Assembly (NCBI GenBank): GCA_040219085.1
Contig: JAVJTC010000008.1
Location: forward strand, 1-64,000
Source: Acidimicrobiales bacterium
GTDB taxonomy: Bacteria; Actinomycetota; Acidimicrobiia; Acidimicrobiales; JAVJTC01
DNA: 64,000 bases
Reading direction: 5' to 3'
Made by a program: the position numbers and the translations under genes. This document shows positions 21,301 through 28,423 of this stretch, one piece after another; position 1 is the stretch's first letter; every line of letters starts with the position of its first letter. The notes beneath the pieces are model-generated. The model saw nothing but the letters and a program-made list of their open reading frames with translations. It had not been told where the DNA came from and did no database searches.

Positions 21301-21363
21301 CGGTTGGTCATGGCGGCGCGCACACTGACCGAGGGTGACGTGGGCGACAGCGAGCCCACGTGA
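18310..21363 (+). CDS. UPF0182 family large membrane protein
   Basis: 1017 residues. Seven or so membrane segments lie within the first 330 residues (WRVIAIAVVAALIILIISLRGIAGFYTDYLWFDSLGY is the family-typical opening), followed by a large extracytoplasmic domain with motifs such as RYPYAQQ and LRHDFNYVRNSVKVVVDAFDGTVTFYVFD. The C-terminus has a Thr-Pro repeat (about 21075-21180), then a helical tail EELLSEAEDLFDRADAALEAGDLGGYQDL. Function of the family is unknown. Start at 18310 or at ATG 18328; AGGAG at 18321 sits only 2 bases from the second ATG, so I keep the first. Confidence 0.9.
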   Translation: MRAEGEMSRPGRSGRRRFSRRWRVIAIAVVAALIILIISLRGIAGFYTDYLWFDSLGYEDVWRRVLVAKVVLALIFIGLFFGVLWTNLFIADRIAPTFRPPGPEEEILSRYHMFVGRRTGLVRLGVALFFAVISGVGASGQWRNWILFTNRVDFGLEDPQFDTDIGFYVFQLPFLDYVVGWLFTALVIIFIVTAVAHYVNGGIRVQTPGQRVTPQVKAHLSVLLGILALVRAGDYYLDRFGLVTSSNGTVDGATYTDVNARLPVLNLLILISLFAFVLLLVNIRLRGWVLPTLAVGLWLFVSVVMGGIYPLVIQRFQVEPDESTKEAEFIDLNIAATRAALGLDEVVERRYAGSSDLTYQDILDNSDIFDAVPLLDPAVLPETFENLEGERPFYQFPPQLDVDRYEIDGQTTPVVLGARQLDPAGIPNASWERERLTFTHGFGLAMAPANRTDAGEPDFVVQGLPIVNELDVPIDQPRIYFGEDLGGYSIVNTDRNEVDGGDEQATYTYDGEGGVEMGGFFRKAAFALRFGDIDPLISNFVQSDSRIIYNRDIRGRISEIAPFLHLDSDIYPVISGGGIVYVADAFTTTNRYPYAQQADTEQLPDESGLRHDFNYVRNSVKVVVDAFDGTVTFYVFDETDPIIEAWRDAFPELFSDLADMPADILDHVRYPEDLFRVQTNVYARYQLDDAQDFYEQAEAWAVAQDPGGVDAAGTTDVTAQDGTVTARREERIEPYYTLLRLPEEQEADFVSLRSFVPIDSSANSRRELTAFMVANSDADEYGQLIVYEIDDTRVDGPALVNSRIQSDQGVSRVVTLLDQQGSDVRFGDLLLVPVGESIVYVRAMYVIAEATEVPVLRNVVAVIGNDVVMCRTLDEALEGLFGRVEVSSDVESVSSGCVGTVEGLTDGGGGTDGEPDPVPDPTPTPTPTTEPPTTSTTTPGSTPTPTPTPTPTPTPTPSGDATVEELLSEAEDLFDRADAALEAGDLGGYQDLVDEARRLVMAARTLTEGDVGDSEPT

Positions 21364-21497
21364 CGCGTGTGACGGTGCGTTTCGGCTCCCTTACCCCGAC
21401 ATGTCACCGCATCCCGGGAGTGTCGTCGCGACGTAGTAGGAATCAGATGGACAATCGCAGCGTTGATGATCATTCGTAGGCCCAAAGGGAGCGAGAG

Positions 21498-21755
21498 ATG
21501 ACTGACGTCCTGACACAGCACCTGATCGACCAGCTCCTCGACGAGATCGACGGCGAGCTCATCAGTCGGTCGCGCGTGACCGACGCTCTTCTCGATCTTC
21601 GTCTGAGCGCCGGTGAAGCCCCGGGTTTCGTCGATCTCGTCGACCGTTCACTCGGCGACGTTCCCGGACGTACGGTCGTGACCAACGACTGGTGGATGTC
21701 CACGCTCGAGGGCCTGCGTCTCCTCCTCGACGAGACGCCCGTCACCTCCAACTGA
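21498..21755 (+). CDS. Small acidic hypothetical protein (85 residues)
   Basis: ATG preceded by GGGAGCGAGAG. Begins MTDVLTQHLIDQLLDEIDGELISRSRVTDALLDLR and ends WWMSTLEGLRLLLDE. High GC at third positions and a clean terminator 42 bases downstream support it as a real single-gene transcript. Mostly helical, no recognised domain. Confidence 0.65.
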   Translation: MTDVLTQHLIDQLLDEIDGELISRSRVTDALLDLRLSAGEAPGFVDLVDRSLGDVPGRTVVTNDWWMSTLEGLRLLLDETPVTSN

Positions 21756-21796
21756 CCGGCTCATTCCGCTGCCTCCGGGCGGCTCAACGAAACTCT

Positions 21797-21830
21797 CTCG
21801 ACGGGCCCTGGCGGCCCGTCGAGACGGTTT
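21797..21830 (+). terminator. Rho-independent terminator
   Basis: 11-bp stem CTCGACGGGCC / GGCCCGTCGAG (21797-21807 and 21813-21823), 5-base loop, then ACGGTTTT. Ends the small gene at 21498-21755. Confidence 0.8.
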
Positions 21831-21875
21831 TGGCCGGTACTCCGGACCCGACCGGCGCGTGGGACCGGGAGAGAC

Positions 21876-21914
21876 GAAAAAGGAAAGAGGGCGCCCGCAT
21901 GGCGGGCGCCCTCT
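21876..21914 (-). terminator. Rho-independent terminator on the minus strand
   Basis: 13-bp perfect stem (21886-21898 with 21902-21914) and 3-base loop. Read on the minus strand it is followed by TTTCCTTTTT, a good U-tract. It lies 53 bases beyond the stop of the minus-strand gene at 21967-22179. Confidence 0.88.
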
Positions 21915-21966
21915 GGTGCGTTCTCCCGGTGGGGGGGATCCGGGAGGGACGGTGCCGGACTCTGGG

Positions 21967-22179
21967 TCAGGCGACCGTCGCGGCGTCGGCGTCGGTGGTG
22001 GAGGGAGAGAGGAACGCCGGTTCGCCTCGCACGAAGGCCTCCAGCTCGAGCTCGCTCGCCCGGCGCCTGTAGGCGACGGCCAAAGGCTCGGGCAGCGACC
22101 GGGCCTGCTCTCGCAGGGAGTGAGCCCGGTTGCTGATGGTGCTGGAGGACAGATCTTCGTCGTGTGTGGGAGTTGTCAT
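21967..22179 (-). CDS. Small hypothetical protein (70 residues)
   Basis: ATG at 22179; a longer frame to 22245 exists but has no better start. Sequence begins MTTPTHDEDLSSSTISNRAHSLREQARSL and contains a helical VAYRRRASELELEAFVRG stretch. Followed by a strong terminator, so it is likely a monocistronic gene. Not recognised. Confidence 0.6.
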   Translation of the reverse strand: MTTPTHDEDLSSSTISNRAHSLREQARSLPEPLAVAYRRRASELELEAFVRGEPAFLSPSTTDADAATVA

Positions 22180-22380
22180 GTCGCTTCGTTTCGGGTTGGT
22201 TCGTCGGGTATGGGAACGCTTCGTGTCGATGATGCATTCCCGCATCTCCGGATCGGGGTTCAGGTCGACCGGATCTCAGCGAGTTCTTCGATTCGCTGTC
22301 CCTTTCGCACATCTTTCGTGGCCAGCCCGGACGATGGATGCATCTGAACGGAAAATTCGCGCGCAACCTGCCGAGAGGCG

Positions 22381-22908
22381 ATGACGATGACCAATCGAGT
22401 CTGGTGGATCTCAGGGGCGGTGATCGTCGCCGGTGTCGTCTTCGGCCTGGGGGTGATCCTCGGTGTGATGATCGACGATGACGACGACGGCGGAGGCTCG
22501 CGCGGTGACGACGCCGCCGACGAGCGTGCCGGCGGCGATGGCCGAGATGACGACGACCGCGATGACGACATGCGCGATGACGGCGCCGAAGATGACGACG
22601 ATCGCTTCGATGGGCGTGAACGGGGTCTGTTCGGCCCGCTGGTCGAGGAGTTCCTCGACGGCCTGGCGGAGCGTTTCGAAGGTCGATTCGACGAGGGCGA
22701 AGGGCCCGGCCGCGACCGAACGTTCCGCCTCCTTCCCGACGGCTTCGAGTTGCCGGAGGACTTCGAGCTTCCGGATCGCTTCGAGTTGCCCGGAGGGGCC
22801 AGGGGTCTCGGGGAGTGCCTCGTGGACGGACTGGGAGACCTCTTCGGCGAGGGCGACGGGCCCCTCGGCGACCGGGCCCGCAGCTTGTGGGAGAGCTGCA
22901 CGGCCTGA
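22381..22908 (+). CDS. Extremely acidic single-pass membrane protein with FELP repeats
   Basis: 175 residues. N-terminal membrane segment VWWISGAVIVAGVVFGLGVILGVM (about residues 7-31), then an Asp-dominated stretch (about 32-78) with runs such as DDDDD and RDDDDRDDD. Next come an amphipathic part LVEEFLDGLAERFEGRF and three short tandem repeats of F-E-L-P-x-x (FELPEDFELPDRFELPGG). It ends with a Cys-containing tail (GECLVDGL, ESCTA). No known domain. The acidic part probably lies outside the membrane and may bind cations. Confidence 0.65.
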   Translation: MTMTNRVWWISGAVIVAGVVFGLGVILGVMIDDDDDGGGSRGDDAADERAGGDGRDDDDRDDDMRDDGAEDDDDRFDGRERGLFGPLVEEFLDGLAERFEGRFDEGEGPGRDRTFRLLPDGFELPEDFELPDRFELPGGARGLGECLVDGLGDLFGEGDGPLGDRARSLWESCTA

Positions 22909-22956
22909 GAGCGCGAGGCGGTAGCGTCGCTGGGAGAGCCAGAGGATGGAGGGTCC

Positions 22957-23469
22957 ATGGCGGACGAGACCAAGGCGATCCCGACAGACGCGATGTCCCC
23001 CGACGCCGGGGGCACCGTATCCGACGGGCGCGGGTCCGACGGGCACGAGACGCACCACAGCGGAGTGACCAACCCGGCCAAGTTGATCCGGATGGGCACC
23101 ATGATCAACCAGCTCCTGTCCGAGGTCCGTGCCGCTCCGCCCGACGTCGACGGCCTGCGGCGACTTGCGACGATCCACACGAGGACGCTCGCAGAGTTGT
23201 CCGACGTCCTGTCCGAAGAACTCTTCGACGAGCTGATGGAGTTCAACAGCTGCTGCGACCAGGCGGAGCCCCCTTCCGAGGGTGAGATCCGGGTTGCTCA
23301 GGCGCAGCTGGTCGGCTGGCTGCAGGGCCTGTTGCAGGGGATGCAGGCCAGCGCGGCGACCCAGGCACTCGTCGCCCAGCGCCAGCTCGCCGAGATGCGC
23401 CAGCCGGGCGGCCCGCCCGGCCCCGTGGGCGGTCCGCCGGGCGCAGGCGGTCCCGCCGGCTACCTCTGA
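22957..23469 (+). CDS. bpa: Bacterial proteasome activator (Bpa/PafE, DUF2587)
   Basis: 170 residues. The core matches the Bpa/PafE family: PAKLIRMGTMINQLLSEVRAAPPDVDGLRRLATIHTRTLAELSDVLSEELFDEL followed by EGEIRVAQAQLVGWLQGLLQGMQASAATQALVAQRQLAEMRQ. Bpa forms a dodecameric ring that opens the 20S proteasome gate without ATP. The C-terminus is Pro/Gly-rich and ends AGYL, comparable to the GQYL tail that docks on the proteasome, with the Tyr-Leu end kept. AGGATGGAGGG lies upstream of the ATG. No proteasome genes are in the window. Confidence 0.9.
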   Translation: MADETKAIPTDAMSPDAGGTVSDGRGSDGHETHHSGVTNPAKLIRMGTMINQLLSEVRAAPPDVDGLRRLATIHTRTLAELSDVLSEELFDELMEFNSCCDQAEPPSEGEIRVAQAQLVGWLQGLLQGMQASAATQALVAQRQLAEMRQPGGPPGPVGGPPGAGGPAGYL

Positions 23470-23652
23470 GGTTCCATGCACCCGGGTGACTGCACACCGG
23501 TGCCTGTCTTCGGTCCACGGGGTCGACCGTGTGCGGCCGGGGTCTTTCCACACTCTGTGGGAAGGGTTGTGAGTTGTCAGCGTCTCGTCAGCTGCTGTTC
23601 ACCACTCTGGCATCGTGCCGTGACCAAAGGGGGAAACTGATTCCCTATTGTT

Positions 23653-23838
23653 GTGCACATGCACAACACGGCGGTCCACGACATCCACGAACTGAGCGGC
23701 CTACTCGAGCGGGCTGCCTCGATCCACACCGGAGACGGTGTCCGGGATCATCGCAGCCTCATGGAGGACTTCGTAGGGCTCATCCGGGACTTCCATCCGG
23801 GTGCGGCCGTGCGCCGTACCCACCTCGCTGCGGCCTGA
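23653..23838 (+). CDS. Possible small protein (61 residues)
   Basis: Reads from GTG 23653 or ATG 23659. Third codon positions are GC-rich as in real genes here. A TATTGT sequence at 23646-23651 lies just upstream and could act as -10 element for a nearly leaderless message. No ribosome site. Residues MEDFVGLIRDF look helical. Not recognised. Moderate doubt. Confidence 0.45.
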   Translation: MHMHNTAVHDIHELSGLLERAASIHTGDGVRDHRSLMEDFVGLIRDFHPGAAVRRTHLAAA

Positions 23839-23879
23839 ACGAACGCCCGGGGTTTCCCCTCAGCGTCGTCGGCCGTAGC

Positions 23880-25136
23880 TCAGGAACTCTCCTCGTCGGC
23901 TGCGGTCGGCGAGACCTCGAGGCGGTGGAGTCGCTGACGGCTCCGCGCGACGATCCGGAATCCGGTGCCGTCGACCTCGACCGTCTCCCCGATCTCGGGA
24001 AGTGTCCCGGCGGTGGCGATGACGAGACCCCCGATGGTCCGCCAGTCGCCTTCGGGTAGTTCGATACCCAGCGCACGCTCGACGTCGTCGACGTCGAGGT
24101 CCGCCTCGATGGTCCACCGGTCGGGTCCGGTCTGGCGGACCGCCGATCCGTACATCTCGAAGTCCTCGTCATCGCCGACGAGTTCGTCCACTACGTCGTC
24201 GAGGGTGACGATGCCCGCTGTCCCGCCATGTTCCTCGACGGCCACCGCCAGGCGACGACGCGTCGACTTCATCGCCCGGAGGAGATCCACGAGGCGCATC
24301 GACTCGGGCACGACGAGCACCGGCCTGGCCAGGTCGCCAGCGGTGACGTCGTCCTCATCGGCGATGGCCTTGGCGAGGTCCCTCAGGCGCACCATGCCGA
24401 TGACGTCGTCGATCGTCGAGGCGTAGACGGGCAGGCGCCGGTGGTCCGTGCGGATGGCGAGGTCCAGGGCGTCGCGGGCGGTGGTCTCGGTATCCACGGC
24501 GACCACGCGGTTGCGCGGGACCAGGATGTCCTCCACGGTGGCGTCGCCGAACTCGAACGACCGCTCGAGCAGTTCCATGTCCGAAAGGTCGATCCGTCCC
24601 TCCGAAGCCGCGTCGGCGGCGAGGCGACGCAGTTCCTCCTCGGTCACGCCCGAACTGGTCTGGATCCCCTTGCCGGGCGCCTGCAGGTCGGCGAACCACA
24701 CGAGGATGCCGACGAGGGGACGGAAGATCACAGTCACGGCGACGATGAGCCGGGTGAGGGCCCGGGCCACCGGATACGGGTGACGCACGGCGAGGGTCTT
24801 CGGGATGGCCTCCGAGTAGACGAAGAGCACGAAGCTCAACACCACCGAGGCGAGCGTGACACCGATGCCGCCGAACCATCTCTCGGCCAGCACCCCGGTC
24901 ACGGTGGCGGCGCCGATCTGGGTGAGCAGCGCGACGAGCAGCACGGTGTTGAGGACCCGCGGAAGGTCCTCGGCTATGGCGAGTAGGCGCTGTGCGCGTC
25001 GATCGGTCTCGGCTTCGACCTGGATTCGAACGATCGGGACGCGCAGGATGGCGGTCTCCGCCGCGGCGATGACCTGCGCGAGGCCGAACAGCACGAAGAA
25101 CAAGATGATGAGCGGTAGATCTTGTGCGAGGTCCAT
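23880..25136 (-). CDS. CNNM/CorC-type (HlyC) membrane protein with CBS domains
   Basis: 418 residues. N-terminal DUF21/CNNM transmembrane domain (about 1-150) with the sequence LAQVIAAAETAILRV and SEAIPKTLAVRHP, two CBS domains (about 195-310; DILVPRNRVVAV, RRLPVYASTIDDVIGMV, MRLVDLLRAMKSTRRRLAVAVEEHGGTAGIVTLDDVVDELVG), and a C-terminal CorC_HlyC domain (about 330-410). Proteins of this type handle Mg2+/Co2+ efflux or homeostasis. Ordinary length and order. Confidence 0.92.
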   Translation of the reverse strand: MDLAQDLPLIILFFVLFGLAQVIAAAETAILRVPIVRIQVEAETDRRAQRLLAIAEDLPRVLNTVLLVALLTQIGAATVTGVLAERWFGGIGVTLASVVLSFVLFVYSEAIPKTLAVRHPYPVARALTRLIVAVTVIFRPLVGILVWFADLQAPGKGIQTSSGVTEEELRRLAADAASEGRIDLSDMELLERSFEFGDATVEDILVPRNRVVAVDTETTARDALDLAIRTDHRRLPVYASTIDDVIGMVRLRDLAKAIADEDDVTAGDLARPVLVVPESMRLVDLLRAMKSTRRRLAVAVEEHGGTAGIVTLDDVVDELVGDDEDFEMYGSAVRQTGPDRWTIEADLDVDDVERALGIELPEGDWRTIGGLVIATAGTLPEIGETVEVDGTGFRIVARSRQRLHRLEVSPTAADEESS

Positions 25137-25196
25137 CTGGGCCTCCCATTCTGCCGTACGCGAAGGCTCAGTCGGTGTGGTTGGCCGAAACCAGCC

Positions 25197-26570
25197 TCAG
25201 TCGGCCAGTTCCGCGTCTATCCGCGCCGTGGATTCGAGCAGCGCTCCGGATGGTTCCACGGCTGTCGGCACCGGACTCCGGAGGTCCCTGGCGGTCTCGG
25301 GCAGCAGCGCCCAGTCGGTCATGAACCGCTCCCGCGCGTCGGCGAGATCCGCCCGGCCGGCATCCGTGCGGACCCCGCCGTCCATCACGACGTCCAGGAG
25401 GGGACTGTGGCCCGGCGGTGGTGTCTCGTGGGCGAGGGCGAGCACGTCGTGAAGGTGGTCGGCGCGCCGGAATACCTGCTTCGCTCCCGGCCAGGTGGCC
25501 TTGCCGGTGGACTTCTTGCGAACCGGTCGGCCGCCCACCTCGACGAGCTTGTAGACCGATTCGAGGGCCGGAGCGTCCCGCGCCACGCCGAGGCTGGTCC
25601 CGACGCCGAATCCGTCGATCGGTGCGCCCGAGCCGACGAGCTCGCTGAGGGAGAACTCGTCGAGGCCGCCGGAGACGAAGATCGCGACGTCATCGAACCC
25701 CGCGGCGTCCAGTTCTGACCGTGCCGCCGCGGACTGTGCCGCGAGATCGCCGGAGTCGAGTCGGATCCCGCGGATCTCGATTCCCTCGGCCCGCAGCGTG
25801 CGGGCCGCGTCGATTGCCCGGGCCACTCCCCGCGTGGTGTCGTACGTGTCGACCAGCAGGACGGTGCTGTCGGCGAACGTGCGACCGAAGCTGATGAAGG
25901 CCCCGAGCTCATCGGGGTGGGCCTGGATGAACGAGTGGGCCATCGTCCCCGAGGCGGCGATCCCGTACCGTTGCGCTCCCGCGACGTTGGACGTGGCGCT
26001 GAGGCCGACGATCGCCGCCACACGTGCGAGCTTCATGCCGGCATCGGTTCCCTGCGTGCGGCGCAGTGCGAAGTCGATCACCGCACGCCCGTCCGCCGCG
26101 TACAGGCAGCGGGCGGCCTTGGTCGCCAGGTTGGACTGGAGGGTGATCTGGTTCAACAGGAAGGTCTCGGCGAGCTGCGCTTCCGCCAGCGGCGCGTCGA
26201 TCTCGAGGATCGGCTCCGACGCGCCGATGATCGTTCCCTCCGGGACGGCGCGCAACCGGCCCGTGAAGCGCAGCCCCCGCAACCAGTCGCAGAAGTCGGC
26301 GGACACCACGTCCAAGCTCGCCAGTCGGGCGATGGCCGCATCGTCGAAACAGAACTCCTCGAGCCACCGCAGGACGTCGTCGAGCCCCGCAGCGACGAGG
26401 TAGCCACGTCCGGGTGGGAGGTCGCGGACGAAGAGACTGAACGTCGACGGCGTGTCGGCCATGGACTCGTGGCGGAACGCGTCGACCATCGTCAGCTCGT
26501 AGAGATCCACGAAGAGGGGGTCGGTTGCGGGATCGGGCACGGGACCGATCGTAGGGGTCGTCACCGACAC
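25197..26570 (-). CDS. pncB: Nicotinate phosphoribosyltransferase
   Basis: 457 residues from GTG. Converts nicotinate plus PRPP to nicotinate mononucleotide in NAD salvage. Family motifs: DPLFVDLYELTMVDAF at the start, FSLFVRDLPPGRGYLVAAGLDDVL, AGAQRYGIAASGTMAHSF, RLDSGDLAAQSAAARSELDAAGF, IFVSGGLDEFSL, and the PRPP-site region GVGTSLG. The KKSTGKATWPGAKQVFR segment is typical too. It lies 17 bases downstream of the 5'-nucleotidase gene on the same strand, so the two may be co-transcribed. Confidence 0.93.
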   Translation of the reverse strand: MSVTTPTIGPVPDPATDPLFVDLYELTMVDAFRHESMADTPSTFSLFVRDLPPGRGYLVAAGLDDVLRWLEEFCFDDAAIARLASLDVVSADFCDWLRGLRFTGRLRAVPEGTIIGASEPILEIDAPLAEAQLAETFLLNQITLQSNLATKAARCLYAADGRAVIDFALRRTQGTDAGMKLARVAAIVGLSATSNVAGAQRYGIAASGTMAHSFIQAHPDELGAFISFGRTFADSTVLLVDTYDTTRGVARAIDAARTLRAEGIEIRGIRLDSGDLAAQSAAARSELDAAGFDDVAIFVSGGLDEFSLSELVGSGAPIDGFGVGTSLGVARDAPALESVYKLVEVGGRPVRKKSTGKATWPGAKQVFRRADHLHDVLALAHETPPPGHSPLLDVVMDGGVRTDAGRADLADARERFMTDWALLPETARDLRSPVPTAVEPSGALLESTARIDAELAD

Positions 26571-26587
26571 CGACCCTTCGATATCAC

Positions 26588-28063
26588 TCAGTCGTCGTCG
26601 TGACCGGTCCGGTCATAGGTCACCGTGTCGTCGAGGGGGACCGACATCGACCGCACGATGGCGTCGTGGGGAAGGTTGGACCGCGGCGCCCGCAGATATC
26701 CGTAGGGCGTCACTGGTCCGAAGTTCGACACACGCGACGTGTACACGTCGGCGTGGCGCTCCACCTGGCGGGCGAAGAGACTCTTGTCGATGCCGGCCCG
26801 CAGCAGGGGTCCCCACGTCTCGTTCATCTGGGTGGATGCGGCATGGGCGAGGGGACCGATCTCCGTGTCGAGGTCGGCGAGCTCGCGGTTGAGCGTCTCG
26901 ATGCGTCCACCCGTGTCGCCGTCGCTGCGGTCGTCCTGTTCCTGATGGGCGCGTTCGAGCCTCGTCCGGGCGAGTTCGGCTTCGAGTCCGGCCTTGCGGG
27001 TCATGAGCTCTTCGAGTCGTGCCTCGTCCTCACGGAACGCTGAAGCGGCGGCGATCTCGGCTTCGATCTCGCGCAGGATCAGCGCTGTACGCCACCGCAG
27101 CGTCGCCTTGGAGACGTGGACGTCGCCGAAGAGATGGTCGCCCACGTACAGCAGTTCGCCGCCGGCGACCCCCAGCGTGGACTCGACTGCCATCGCGTTT
27201 CCGCCGACATAGGCGCACCCCATCGTGAAGGGGCCGACGTGGGGCCGCAGGAGGTACTCGTCTTCGTCCTCGATGCAGTAGGCGGGGGAGGGGAGGCTGA
27301 AGAAGTGGGGCTTCGCCGCCGAGCAGATGACGACGTCGAAGAGGTCACGCCACGTCTGGCCGTCGGCCATGAGCGGATCGAACGCGTAGGACATGACGGC
27401 GCGGGTGTAGGGCCACTCGGAGTTCGTGATGAGCAGGAGCTTCTTCCCGGCGGCGCGCTGGTCGGCCAGGGCCGGTGGCAGGTCGGGGTCCCGTTCGATG
27501 AACCGGTCGGGGTCGGCGAGGATCCGGGCCTTCAGGTCGCCTTTCGTGTGGGACTCGTCGAGCGCCCACGTGACCAGCTCGAACACGGCCTGGTAGCCCA
27601 TCGATGCGTGCAGCCGGCCCTCGTCGAGGAGGTCCACCAGTTGGGCGAACAGCGATTCCTGGGACAGCGAGAAGAGCGTGTTGGTGAACTCGAAGCGGTC
27701 CTCGGAGAGGTCCACGAACGTGCCCTGATAGGCGTCGCGGGTCTCGCCGAAGCCGAGCAGGCGGGTGCCGTGCTGGGCGCGCACGACGTAGCCGAACCGG
27801 GAGGCCTTGACGAGATTGCCCAGCTCGAGGTCGAAGGCGAGCCCCTGGATCGTGGCCCCGGGGTCGAAGCGCAGTTCCTCGGTGGGCACGCCGCGGTCCG
27901 CGAGATTGCGAGCGGCGTGTTCGAACGCCTCACGCTCCCACTCCTCGGTGCGGTAGTGGACCAGCGTGTAGTCCATGTCGTAGCCGATCGCCTGGATCGA
28001 CCGGAGGTTCAGTGTGCGGTTGCAGAAGATGCCCCGCTCGGGCGGGACGGGGAGTGCTGACAT
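26588..28063 (-). CDS. HAD-superfamily 5'-nucleotidase (HAD-IG type)
   Basis: 491 residues. HAD motif I is IGYDMDYTLVHY near residue 26. Later segments LLLITNSEWPYTRAVMSY (motif II region) and ELLYVGDHLFGDVHVSK (motif IV region) fit the HAD-IG cytosolic purine 5'-nucleotidase family. A charged helical insert (about 330-385) is usual for this group. Predicted to dephosphorylate purine nucleoside monophosphates. Together with pncB and the nearby deaminases it fits nucleotide turnover. Confidence 0.9.
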   Translation of the reverse strand: MSALPVPPERGIFCNRTLNLRSIQAIGYDMDYTLVHYRTEEWEREAFEHAARNLADRGVPTEELRFDPGATIQGLAFDLELGNLVKASRFGYVVRAQHGTRLLGFGETRDAYQGTFVDLSEDRFEFTNTLFSLSQESLFAQLVDLLDEGRLHASMGYQAVFELVTWALDESHTKGDLKARILADPDRFIERDPDLPPALADQRAAGKKLLLITNSEWPYTRAVMSYAFDPLMADGQTWRDLFDVVICSAAKPHFFSLPSPAYCIEDEDEYLLRPHVGPFTMGCAYVGGNAMAVESTLGVAGGELLYVGDHLFGDVHVSKATLRWRTALILREIEAEIAAASAFREDEARLEELMTRKAGLEAELARTRLERAHQEQDDRSDGDTGGRIETLNRELADLDTEIGPLAHAASTQMNETWGPLLRAGIDKSLFARQVERHADVYTSRVSNFGPVTPYGYLRAPRSNLPHDAIVRSMSVPLDDTVTYDRTGHDDD

Positions 28064-28129
28064 GACACAAGCATGCCGCGCCCGGGTGGGTCCTGACGGC
28101 CGGTTCGGTCACCCGCCGGTGAGAGGCGG

Positions 28130-28342
28130 TCAGACGCGGGCAGCCGAGTAGGTGTCGCCGTGTGCCCGCAGCGCCGTGTCCGTCGCGGCGAAGGCCTCTC
28201 CGACGCTCACGCCGAGTTGGCGTACGAGAGCGTCGATGATCTCGTGGGGGCGCAGGCCCCGGTCGAGCAGGTAGCCCGCCGTGGCGTCGATGCGGGTGTC
28301 GGGGATCGTGGTGTGTCCATGGGGTCGGATCGTGGTTGCCAT
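28130..28342 (-). CDS. Small hypothetical protein (70 residues)
   Basis: ATG at 28342 with GAGG directly upstream. Sequence MATTIRPHGHTTIPDTRIDATAGYLLDRGLRPHEIIDALVRQLGVSVGEAFAATDTALRAHGD looks like a small helical protein with a possible helix-turn-helix-like centre (LRPHEIIDALVRQLGVSVGEAF). Longer frame to 28624 is not coding-like. Divergent from guaD by 81 bases, so it could regulate that gene, but this is speculation. Confidence 0.55.
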   Translation of the reverse strand: MATTIRPHGHTTIPDTRIDATAGYLLDRGLRPHEIIDALVRQLGVSVGEAFAATDTALRAHGDTYSAARV

Positions 28343-28423
28343 ATCCTCGGTGTTCCCGTGGGGCGCTGGGACGAAACGCTGCCACGGCGGTGACGGACCG
28401 ACCCGGCGGCCGCAGGACAGGAC

